Source: Phoronis australis (lineage: Eukaryota > Phoronida > Phoronidae). From it: a stretch of 64,000 nt of DNA. The notes under the pieces are model-generated. The model saw only the letters and a list, made by a program, of their open reading frames with translations, had not been told where the DNA came from and did no database searches. Shown here one piece after another: positions 45,201-53,300 of this stretch. Within the stretch, counting starts at the first letter, position 1. Every line of letters begins with the position of its first letter. The translations under genes were made by a program, and so were the position numbers. The stretch lies in the NCBI GenBank assembly GCA_002633005.1, contig NMRA01000013.1, positions 1,392,618 through 1,456,617 on the forward strand, written 5' to 3'.

Positions 45201-48200
45201 CTGGATGCGTATGTAACTATTTAACAGTTATTTTTCGGTGTAAGGGTGTGTAAGCATTCACTGTCAGTTGTCATTTTATCGGATATTCGGCTTAAAAACA
45301 CCAATTATGGTTAATCAAACAATCCATCTAAAAAATAACGCAAACATGTTTTATAGTATTAGAAATTGTCGGAAATTAGGGCCAATATTCATTTCTTACC
45401 GATGCTATGCTACCCGTTTCATGAATGGATAGTTCCCGACTAATGTCTTTGATGACAGCTAGGTTCATNCCACATATTAGTTGCGGAACAAGAAATACTA
45501 GCTGTCACTCTTTAACATCACGTGGGTACAGGTTTGATTACAGCCTTCGAGCTAGCTGCATGAAGACTAATGTCACAATATAGCTGGGAACCACTGTGTA
45601 TTAACTTCACATACACCTTGGAACTTCACAACATCCAGGTAGTTCTGCTCGTCACCTCCTTGTCAAACTTGTATCAACATGTGACAAGTGACGGGGGTGC
45701 ATGCGAAATCTGGGAGTCAACAGATACTCATCTTGCCAAGTAAAGCCACTTCATTAAAAAGCAACCTAATAAACATCAGTTTTGTAATGCTCAAAGAAAA
45801 GTCTGTCGCCAATCTGAAAACAGTGCACTTGTGACAGGTGATTTACTAAATTTTTGCAACATTTTTCAGGAGATAATGACAGCTTCACTGAACCAAACTG
45901 AGATGGGAATAGGGCCAGTAATCGACCCCAGTATTGAGGGATCAAGAGCCCTGGACTGTAACAGAGAATTCAGTCTTCAATTTGCTGACAGAATGGATGA
46001 CTACTTGGTATTCAGACAAAAAATATTGATTGCAAGAGTAGTTGTTCAAGTCGGAAGGATTTGAAGACTCCAACTGGCTCCAAAGATGTCCATATACACT
46101 CAAAAGGTGCACATAGTAATGCAACTTCGTTACATAGCCAGAGTTAAGCGTAATTTGCACAAAATCTTCCAAGGCACAGTTTTGCGTTACTTCAGTCTAG
46201 CGTATGAAAATGACAAAACCTAAAAGAAGACTTCCATGTGGCTCAAAATGGCCCACAAGCCACTTCTACAAGAGGAGAATTACAAAAAGCCGTGCGGTGG
46301 AGCATAGAAACATACAGATGTCTTTTCACTGATGAACTTGCTGTGCACTTCTCTCAAAAGGAGTTTCAAGCAGACCACGGTTGAACAGCTAGCTCACCAC
46401 GATCATTCACTGAGGTCAACAACACCGTCAGCTAAGAACATTTAAGCATTGCTCTTCTGGTCTATTCACTGAGGTGGAAGGACTGACTGGCCAAATCTGA
46501 GCATGTGTGAAACAATACACTGTTATGAGAAACACATTGTTTAGCTAAACCCTTGTGCCAGAATTCAGTGGGCTAGGTGGTACAATATGGGAACCTGTTC
46601 CTAACAAACATTCCTTCACTCACTATAACTTGTTAGTAGTGCTGGCAGTAGCTAGTTTTGTAAGTTTTTCCCCCAATGGATGTTTTCTAACAACTCCATT
46701 GTTCTGTGTTTGTGCAAAAATGAACCATAGTCTTGGTGTTGTCTTCGTAAGTCAAGCAATGGTACCTGCTTATATGTGAAAGCATAAAATAATAAAAAGC
46801 AGTGCAGTAAATAAACATCTCAAAAATTACTCTCTCAGAAAATAACACTGCGAAATTTTCCCTTTTAGAGGGTACAAGCAACTGTCACTCAGGTGAAAGA
46901 GGGCCTATTTGGAAAGACGGGTCCCTCTTCAAAATGGCTGCCGAGCACCGACTTTCACTGAATAACGGTAATGGTCGTTATTCAGTGAAAACTGGTTCTC
47001 GGCACCAATGTTGAGGAGGACCCGTCTATTCCAATATTCGACTTTACTTTTATCTTTCAATATCAGTTTGCAAGTTCTTCAGTTTTCGATTAAGAGAATT
47101 AACACTCAGTAGACACCAAAAACTCCTCCCTGTCCATTACCAGCAGCATGAATACAACAGCAAAACTCGCACAGTGACATTAACAAAAGTCAAAAGCTGA
47201 AGAGCCTCAGTCGCAACGGCACATTGCACTAGACAGTGACCACCGGCTCTAGCTGGCTCAATAGAGACAGTGTAGCTCATATAGGCACTTGATACACCAG
47301 AAGCTTTTCAGCGAATTATTCCTCACACCGTCTAAAGCATCAGAGTCACGTTGTTATAAATACTTTATGCGCATAGACAGACACCTAAGAAGGCCGTCGA
47401 TGTCCAATTCCTTCCAACTCGAACAAATACTCCCACTATCAAACTTCGCAGTCCCTCGTTCAGTTCCAAAAATCGCTAATTGGCCATTTTTACACACGCA
47501 AGGAGGTATGATGTCATACCACCTGCAATGTGTAGAGTTTAAAATAGCCAGTTACTGATTTTAGGAACTGAACTAAGAAAAGGTTTGATAACGGGAATAT
47601 TTGTTTGAGTTGGAAGGAATTAAATAGTTACATCGATGGTCTCCCTCTATGCGCATAAGGTATTTATAATCATGTGACTGATGTTTTAATAGGTGTGAAG
47701 CTTTCGGCGTATGAAACACCTACAGGTGCTACACCGCCTCTATTGAGCCAGCCAGAGACGGTGGTCCCTATCTAATGTCGCACTAGACAGTGACTACTGG
47801 TGCCAGTAGAGACTGGAGCTCCTATAGGAGCTTCAGACATCGGAAGCTTTTCGGCGACTTATGCCTCGCACTGTCTAAAACATCAAAGTCATGTTGTTAT
47901 AAATACCTTTTGCACATGGACGGACACCTTAGGAGGTTGTGAATGTATTTATTCCTTCCAACTCCAACAAATGTTCCTATTATCAAACTTTTTCTTCAAG
48001 CAGCCCCTCAGTTGGCCGGTTAGGGCTACAATACTTCCCATTGCTTTCTGCACTAATTTTGTCCCGTGTATATTAAACGGGCGGTAGGCGAAATCCGTTC
48101 ACCGATTAAGAGTTCTCAGATCGTCAAAAATACATTCTACACTTACAACTATCTTTTAAAAAGGAGCTTACTTTCTTCAGTGATCGTTTCTGCTTCTACA

Positions 48201-48217
48201 CATCTCCGATGAAGCAT
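30269..48217 (-). CDS. THOC7: THO complex subunit 7, complete, 8 exons, 205 aa
   Basis: Exons in reading order: 48217-48172, 42916-42796, 36646-36519, 35634-35548, 33802-33745, 33236-33170, 31831-31762, 30309-30269 (stop TGA). All junctions are GT-AG and the phases close. THOC7 belongs to the nuclear THO core of TREX, which couples transcription to mRNA export. Seen: NEIIRRRLLIEGDGG and RSFIKWCNS near the N-terminus; YQKMVAQLAQCEQAM and VYRMNLHEQENY; then a long coiled coil with RVRHNRQEYDALAKVIQQHP, KLEALDEELKELRESK and LDLRRKQFHVLISAIHEMQ; and an acidic end EDEQKEEGGMDVS. Human THOC7 is about 204 aa with the same order. The start was chosen to match that length; in-frame upstream Met codons reach 48370 and could add up to 51 residues. 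The gene is head to head with ATXN7. Confidence 0.96.
31832..33169. other. THOC7 intron 6, no gene; assembly gap inside
   Basis: AT-rich intron with short uncharacterised repeat-like sequence. It contains the 7-N run at 32411-32417. No coding signal other than the flanking THOC7 exons. Confidence 0.5.
35041..35110 (+). repeat. tRNA-derived SINE head
   Basis: CGGCCTAGTGGGATGAG matches a Pol III A box, and GGTTCAAGTCC at 35088-35098 matches a B box. GTGGG-TTCAAGT-CCCAC forms a perfect T arm with the correct seven-base loop. The anticodon side does not fold into a good tRNA and no CCA-proximal acceptor stem closes, so this is a tRNA-derived SINE rather than a tRNA gene. It sits in a THOC7 intron on the opposite strand. 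Confidence 0.65.
35141..35384 (-). repeat. Interspersed repeat 'GGCTTGGAAT' family, adjoining the SINE head
   Basis: Begins GGCTTGGAATGACCAATGAC and ends GAGGAAAATTCCAA, so the ends are roughly inverse (TTGGAAT/ATTCCAA). The same unit occurs inverted at 58412-58655 and 59093-59336, and worn at 19031-19255. It may be an independent small TIR element or the 3' body of the SINE; only here is a tRNA head next to it. Confidence 0.6.
36519..36646 (-). CDS. THOC7: THOC7 exon 3
   Basis: Acceptor TTTCCAG, donor GTGAATT. Encodes IATYQKMVAQLAQCEQAM then VYRMNLHEQENYGDLN, the family block corresponding to human SQYQRMLSTLSQCEFSM and VYDMNLREMENYEK. This part of the protein starts the coiled coil that pairs with its THO partner. 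Confidence 0.95.
36870..36960. repeat. Possible Penelope-like element end fragment
   Basis: AACTGAATGTTTTCGACTGC, then CAATGGCTACAGTCATCCTC, resembles the TTTCGACTxCxxATGG...GTCATCCTCAG block found at the ends of Penelope-like retroelements. No reverse transcriptase or GIY-YIG domain is nearby, so only a fragment can be present. Confidence 0.3.
37666..38392 (+). pseudogene. LINE ORF1 protein, broken
   Basis: Coiled-coil start (TKKIRSLKDELKEALMDSD), then CGRRNCVVISGIIES, KSDVCRSHRLGKKNP, NYNARVEFMRNKKKL and IYVNENLTKKRAQLYKACRD. This is the usual order for ORF1 of L1/Tx1/CR1-type LINEs (coiled coil, RRM-like, C-terminal domain). There is a frameshift in an A-run near 37876 and a TAA near 38126. 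It lies in the largest THOC7 intron but on the opposite strand to the gene. Confidence 0.75.
39372..42070 (+). pseudogene. LINE ORF2 (endonuclease and reverse transcriptase), L1/Tx1-like, many breaks
   Basis: Endonuclease start KVTSLNCRGLG and VIWASDLNLALD at 39380-39790, and GYRSDHSIV near 40000. The linker motif RARWIEEGEKPSKYFLHLE is typical of the L1/Tx1 branch. RT blocks follow: KMKNNKSPGSDSFSAEFF, CIPKGADKSKHCLKNWRPI, LLIDFEKAFDSLSWNF, CRQGDPLSPYIFILCAE and the catalytic-type YADDTS near 41523. LGVDFDTQL and RFVWQTRHGEINR follow. At least six frame changes or stops. The 3' end is missing or unrecognisable after 42070. Confidence 0.85.
42071..42795. other. Intron DNA between LINE remnant and THOC7 exon 2
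   Basis: On the minus strand 42496-42690 is an open frame (MPPPVRVEIFLISRGMYDRY...) that matches nothing I know. The surrounding sequence looks repeat-derived. No splice pair joins it to THOC7. Confidence 0.35.
42796..42916 (-). CDS. THOC7: THOC7 exon 2
   Basis: Acceptor CTTGTTTTGTAG, donor GTATGT. Encodes EIIRRRLLIEGDGGMDDRR then LLRSFIKWCNSDESSED, the most conserved stretch of the family. The acceptor lies at the edge of a minisatellite whose units resemble this very splice site (42919-43378). Confidence 0.96.
42919..43378 (-). repeat. Minisatellite, about 10 units of 39-48 bp, made of splice-acceptor-like sequence
   Basis: On the THOC7 strand each unit reads roughly TTCATGATGTGTTTATC, then TTGTCTTGTAG, then ACCAACACTTCACCAG. 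The last unit runs straight into the true acceptor of exon 2 (GTGTTGATCTTGTTTTGTAG). Units differ by substitutions and by loss or gain of 5-9 bases, and most keep a pyrimidine-rich stretch ending TAG or AAG. The array thus consists of tandem copies of the intron's 3' end. Confidence 0.85.
43640..43930 (+). repeat. GA-rich 'GATGACGA' repeat family, two tandem-like copies
   Basis: About 43660-43760 reads GCGCTCCGAGGAGCGAAACT, TTGGCGAAATTAACC, then GATGACGA-type triplets; 43830-43920 repeats GAGCGACACTTGGCGAAATT and a longer GATGACGA tract. Each is followed by TAAATCAATAAGAAA-like sequence. Inverted relative at 390-560. Confidence 0.5.
44434..45468. mobile_element. TA-flanked DNA transposon, copy 2, cut at an assembly gap
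   Basis: Starts CTGTATTCGCCGTAATAACC after TA at 44432-44433 and follows copy 1 (3753-5151) closely for 1 kb with scattered substitutions and small indels. It stops at the N at 45469, after GATGACAGCTAGGTTCAT; the right third and right terminus are missing from the assembly here. Confidence 0.8.
45470..46906. other. THOC7 intron 1 sequence without recognisable element
   Basis: Short ORFs only; no protein-family signature, no clear inverted repeat. Confidence 0.4.
46907..47035. repeat. Hairpin MITE, 129 bp, GTTATTCAGT core (copy 3)
   Basis: The two arms pair over about 60 bases: left GACGGGTCCCTCTTCAAAAT... and right ...TGTTGAGGAGGACCCGTC. The arms meet at CACTGAATAACGGTAATGG and TCGTTATTCAGTG. 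The core GTTATTCAGT is shared with the hairpins at 8134 and 14885, while the outer arms differ. Confidence 0.75.
47238..47766. repeat. Foldback element, about 530 bp, near-palindromic
   Basis: The whole element is one imperfect palindrome centred on GGTATGATGTCATACC (about 47505-47520). Left end GACCACCGGCTCTAGCTGG, then CTCAATAGAG; right end the inverse, CTCTATTGAG, CCAGCCAGAGACGGTGGTC. Inner arms share GAAGCTTTTC...GAAAGCTTC-like and TATGCGCATA blocks. Related copies at 47780-48000, 48712-48984 and 49364-49710. No protein is encoded. Confidence 0.8.
47780..48010. repeat. Foldback element, left arm only (second copy)
   Basis: Starts GCACTAGACAGTGACTACTG, parallel to the left flank of 47238. 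It then follows the left arm (GGAAGCTTTTCGGCG, CATCAAAGTCATGTTGTTAT, TCCTTCCAACTCCAACAAAT) and fades near 48010, before the palindrome centre. It abuts the THOC7 first intron start. Confidence 0.65.
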
Positions 48218-48487
48218 AGCTATGAGAATTGAGGTGACTTTGGACAAGAATTCCAACTCCACTTTTTTGGTCACCATTAACTTTTTCACCATGCGTGTGA
48301 TAACCACAAAATAATTGAACTGAGTCACACGAATTAGGCAAAGGTTAGCGCAAGACTGAATGAAGAGCATGACGTGACGCGTGACACTTGCAAAAGAGCA
48401 TGGGAAGATATCAGGTGAAATTTGATGATTTGTGTCCTTTGGACTTTTTCTTCGTCAACAGGTGTAATTTCACGGAACTTCCTCAAA
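48218..48487. promoter_or_regulatory. Divergent promoter region upstream of THOC7
   Basis: This 270-bp stretch lies between the THOC7 start codon and a rightward exon-like ORF at 48488. It holds a half-CRE cluster (GCATGACGTGACGCGTGACA, about 48368-48387) and an ETS-like CGGAACTTCCTC (about 48474). No TATA box is evident, as is usual for housekeeping divergent promoters. The start sites themselves are not visible. Confidence 0.45.
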
Positions 48488-48579
48488 ATGGCACCCGGTC
48501 AGCAAAACTCGAGCAAACAGCGACAGATTTTAATGGATATGTTCAAGTTATGTTTCACTAAATTGTATCCTGAGTCGTG
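48488..48579 (+). other. Candidate first exon or short upstream ORF between THOC7 and ATXN7
   Basis: AAAATGGCACCCGG gives a good start context, and the frame MAPGQQNSSKQRQILMDMF... runs to a strong donor (TCGTG|GTATGT at 48580). I know no protein like it. Joined to the ATXN7 start exon through the nearest AG it would stop at once, so it would be a 5' leader exon with a small uORF rather than coding ATXN7. It could also be an unrelated or chance ORF. Confidence 0.35.
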
Positions 48580-48711
48580 GTATGTGTTAATTATAACTCA
48601 ACATTATATATACATGTTTTATATGATTTTATTTCTGTATCTTGATATGAGTAATTTTTTATGCGGATGTACTATCGCCCCTGTATGCCTGCAGCATTCA
48701 GCCTTGCAGGG

Positions 48712-48984
48712 CGATGCAATTACCCATCACTCGTTCAGTTTCCAAAATCAGTAACTCACCCTTTTTAACACTGCGCATGACAGGTGGTATGTCATATCCC
48801 CTGGCGTGTGCAGGGTGAAAATGGCGAGTTACCAATTTTGGGAACTGAATGAGGGACTGCTCGAAGAAAAAGTTCGATAACGGGGGTTTGTCAGGACTTT
48901 GTTTGAGTTGGAAGCAATTAAATACATCTAAGGTGTCCCTCTATGCGCAATTGGCATGACTTTGATGTTTTAATCACTGTGAGG
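48712..48984. repeat. Foldback element part, third copy (also duplicated after the N at 49363)
   Basis: GATGCAATTACCCATCACTC, then the palindrome centre (ACAGGTGGTATGTCATATCC) and right arm down to TTTTAATCACTGTGAGG. The same 273 bases recur at 49364-49639 with very few differences. Confidence 0.7.
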
Positions 48985-49363
48985 ATAGGGACGTGACAAA
49001 AAAATTCAAATTCTTATTTAATATTTAAAAATGCATTGATTTAAAAAAACATCCAAAACAGATTCAAACAAAAAAAAAATTAACAAATTCCGTTGAGCCG
49101 TTGACTTTTTATGAACGTTTGAAGAGCGATAATTAGCCCTTTATTTTAGTCCACTGAATACATGTAAATGAATGGGTGTATATGTGACCCAAAATTAGTT
49201 TTTTCACAATAACTTCCTCAATACTTTTAATAACAACGTGAAAATTTCAGGATATGACATTTACTTAGTGAGAGACATTTTTAAGACAACAAAAAATTCC
49301 AAATTCCAAAATGGCGGACAATATGGCCACCATTACGACTGCAAAAACGTCTTATTTTACGTN

Positions 49364-49710
49364 CGATGCAATTACCCATCACTCGTTCAGTTTCCAAAAT
49401 CAGTAACTCACCCTTTTTAACACTGCGCATGACAGGTGGTATGATGTCATATCCCCTGGCGTGCGCAGGGTGAAAATGGCGAGTTACCAATTTTGGGAAC
49501 TGAATGAGGGACTGCTCGAAGAAAAAGTTCGATAACGGGGGTTTGTCAGGACTTTGTTTGAGTTGGAAGCAATTAAATACACCTAAGGTGTCCTTCTATG
49601 CGCAATTGGCATGACTTTGATGTTTTAATCACTGTGAGGCATAAATTGCCGAAAAGCTTCCGGCGTATGAAGCGTTTATAGGAGCTCCACTGATGGTCAC
49701 TGTCTAAACT
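49364..49710. repeat. Foldback element part, fourth copy, with right terminus
   Basis: Begins directly after the N at 49363 as a near-identical copy of 48712-48984 and then continues CATAAATTGCCGAAAAGCTT, GGAGCTCCACTGATGGTCAC, TGTCTAAAC. The end matches the inverse of the ACTAGACAGTGACC starts of the other copies, so this gives the true right terminus. Confidence 0.7.
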
Positions 49711-49732
49711 CTAGTCTAAGTCTAATCACAGG

Positions 49733-49803
49733 CACCTTTAAGTAGCCCTCTACAATACAACATATCTTTATTATGTTATATTGTAGAGGGCTACTAAAAG
49801 GTG
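49733..49803. repeat. Near-perfect 70-bp palindrome (mini hairpin element)
   Basis: CACCTTTAAGTAGCCCTCTA on the left pairs with TAGAGGGCTACTAAAAGGTG on the right around an ATATCTTTATTATG centre. Only a few mismatches. It would fold into a long hairpin as DNA or RNA. Lies about 500 bp upstream of the ATXN7 start. Confidence 0.75.
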
Positions 49804-50253
49804 ACTGTGGAGTGTGGTCTAATGTCGCGTGGTCGTCGTCGATCCATGACCACGTTTCCATCCATTTTGTTTTAGGGGTTTATAAATAAATCTGTATATT
49901 GTGGAGCTTTCGGCATGAAAAGTGTGTGAAAGCACTACGTGGGTTTTTAAAACATTGGTTTTTAGCTGGTACTGCCTAATTTGACAGTTTGAGCTAGCAT
50001 TCATTTCAAACCTACCGTCTGCCACAGCCATTTTTCCAAATATGGGTCAGAAGGCTGCTGTGGATCATATAAAATACACAGAATCAAAAGGTCTAAACAG
50101 CTTTATTTGTATATCGAATAAAGTTTTATTTGCACGAAAAGGCGATTGTGATGGCTGATTTTTATTTCTAGAAAAACTTATTCATAAAAGTTTAGTATTT
50201 GTTATTGAAAATGCGACATGAAACTGATCCGAGGCTACGGAAAACCCCGAACC

Positions 50254-50261
50254 TGACGTCA
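50254..50261. promoter_or_regulatory. Consensus CRE (TGACGTCA) upstream of ATXN7
   Basis: A perfect palindromic cAMP-response element 50 bases before the ATXN7 start codon, in a locally GC-richer stretch. The start codon context AAAAATGGCGACC also fits a YY1-like motif seen at housekeeping start sites. This suggests ATXN7 has its own promoter here. Confidence 0.5.
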
Positions 50262-50310
50262 GATTCGACATAATTCGCCCTCCCAAAAGCAACAAGATCT
50301 TGGTAGAAAA

Positions 50311-53300
50311 ATGGCGACCCTGGACTGGAGTCCGTCGCTGTTTGAAGGCCAAAGTTGGACAGCATGGGAGGATAAAGTCAAATTGTCTCAAGGTTTGCTT
50401 CACAGAAGAGTCTTTTTGACGGCATAACCAATTAGTGCCGTTCTTCATTCACGAACGGCTTCGTTACGACAACTTGAATACGCGGGTCATGAAAGAAGTT
50501 TTGCCTCACTTCTGTCTTGACTTTCGATAATAGATTGGTCATGACGATTAATTTTTTTCTTGTACTTGTTTCAGGTGAAGATGTCCCTGACGGCCCAGAA
50601 AAAGAAAAGAAAGAAAGCAACATAATGAAACTGAGGCAAAACGGTATTACCATAATTTTGTTGTCTAAAACAGTTTTATCTGCAGTGAAACAGTCCAGTT
50701 GTTTACAACCCATGCGATTTCTCCATGCTTTCTTTGAAATTGACACTGACGCATTCTGAATCATCATTTGTATCTGTGTTAGATATATGTTTAGGATAGA
50801 ATTATGGATACAATATATATAACTATATTTGTTTCATCCCATTTATATTTTGTCTTTGTCTTGTTATTAATTGCACGCAAGTTGTAAATTGTGCTGGTAT
50901 ATTGGCTTTGTTAGGTCTTTACTAATTCAGTAATGTTGCGGGTTGCTTATTATTTCTCTATCATGTAATTAAGTGATAGTCATTTTAAATAGGGGCCTGT
51001 CTATTCAACTTTTACCTTTATGTTATGTATTTTTATTACTGTGAAACAGTACAATGTAATCTGCTAACTTGTAAAAAGGTATTTTATACAGCTTAAACGG
51101 TTTTCTCGGTTTTTGAATGTGGGTCTCCACTCGTTTTTTGCACATGATATTTTCTAAGAGCCCAACAGCTGATTTTTTACTTGTGGAGGAAAAGATAAGA
51201 ATTACCTTTACCTTTCACTGTCTTGCACATTTTATGTTGTTGAATCTTTATTTTGTTATTCAAGCTAATATTTTTTATGAGTGCTAGACAACATTTAAAC
51301 AATGCACTCTGTCTTTGCATACAAAAGTGAATGCACTGTATGTTGTGACATATTTTGACACGTCATTACAATTGCCCAGGATCTAGGTAAAAAATCTCTG
51401 CAGAAATAGGTCCTTCATTGTCATCATCATAGTCATCACAGCATTCTGCTCCCTAATGGTGTTATTTTCCGTTTCCTTTCAGATAAGAGCCTTTTTGGCA
51501 TTTGCCCTTCACGCGACGAGTGCTATTTGGTCATTTGTGAAAAATGCGGACAAATAATCAAACCTCAGGCGTTAAAATGTCACATTGGTAGGTAGAAAAC
51601 TTGTCATGGGTCTTCAATTTTGAAAGGGGGGGGGTGCAAGTGCAGTTGTCGTAAACCAGTCCAGATACTGTTTAAGTTGCAGTAAGCTACTCTATGTAGT
51701 CAAATTGCTATACCTAGAGTACAAATTTGATTGGCAAAATACAGCACCTACAGTCCTCTTCAGCACTAAAAAACGTGTGACCTTCAAGGAAACTGGGGGA
51801 CCAGCGTCAGCAGAAAATGAACAAGTGCATATTTTCTTAAAGTGGTCGATGTAGGGTTTTCAAACCACGAAGCCAAAGAAAATTGCATAACAGGTTCTTG
51901 TATGCACCAGATTCATTTTGAAACCTGTGCCTCGTTGATCTAAGGAAGAAAATGCCTGCCCACAAGTTTTGCAAAGTTCTTTCAAACCAAGTGGTTGAAA
52001 CGGAATGTCACTTCAAAGATGAGTATCATTGGCTCACCAAGAAATGCAGGTCTCTTATTATATTTTGCTCATGGAGATGAAGTGGGCAAAAAGTACGAAC
52101 AGGTGCACACACGGTGTAGATAATTACAGTAAGTGATAAAAGTGTTGACTTAGAAAGGTTCTTCTCTTTGAGTTTAAGATCCATTATTTATTATCTGCCT
52201 GCACTTTTTCAGAACAAAGACACAGCGGCAGTTTAGACAGCTCGAAGAAAGTCGTGGCAGCCGTGGACAACAAAAACTCTAGGACTATGAACTCAAAGCC
52301 AGTGATTAGTATTACAAAGACAACACTGGCATCAGTGACTAATCCCACAGTATCCGTGCCAAAAACGGCTGCTACGGCTACAGTATCAAAGACATGTAAT
52401 GCCCAGGAACTCTTGTCTTCAGCAAAATTCATAGCCGCGGCGAGCTCGGCAGAAGCGCTGAAAAGAAAAGCACCGAGCCCCAAACCGAACTGTTCTGGTG
52501 CAGATTCTCGGCGACAGGCTACAGCAAAGTTGTCGCGGCTCAAAGCACAGCAGTCGCAACCCGTGTTGAATCTGGAGAAAGTGCGCGTGCCTTCGCCAAA
52601 AACACCGCCAGTTGCTGCTGACCCCCGCGTCCCTTCGCCCAAAATGCCGAGCGGTGGGTCGACTCCGCAAGGCAAGGAGCAGCATGCAGGTGTTGGAGTC
52701 AACGGTTTGGACGCACATGCAAAGTCTCTACAAAAAGTGCCGAAACAGATACCGTGTAAAGGTGTGCAGCCCATGTTTGTAATATTGCCCTGCGTAGTAC
52801 TATCGTATTGTATATTGGTTGCTTCCTAAGTAAAGTGGACCACTGTACTAAAAATTCTAGTATGATGGTGCGCCTCATGGTAATCATGCCCAGATTTCTC
52901 ACAAAATTTAGGGATATTCTTTGAGAATACTATTCCACTAAAACAAGCTCTTTATGTTATAAAAATTTTAAATAAAAGCAAGGAGCTTATTTTAAAAATA
53001 TTTTTGATAAAATTTGATAATGCATTACATAATTTTAGATGTTGACATGTATTCAATTTGACATCAAACATATTGAGAAGTATTGGGAATGGCCTAAAAA
53101 CTAGTGATGGAACTATACACATTTTCATAAATTTGTATCATTTTAGAAGGAATTTAAATATTTTGGATTTTATTCTTATTTATCAAGGTAATTCATCTTT
53201 TCTCAAGTATAAGTAATTTACTTACGACTTGTACCAACTGTAGCAACTTCAGCATGAAGCAATATTCAGCAATGTCATTTGAAGTTTTTCTTCAGGAAAA

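Noticed and set aside
52184-52774. 196-codon minus-strand ORF
   Set aside because: It is the antisense shadow of the Ser/Ala/Lys-rich ATXN7 exon 4, whose codon use keeps the opposite strand open.
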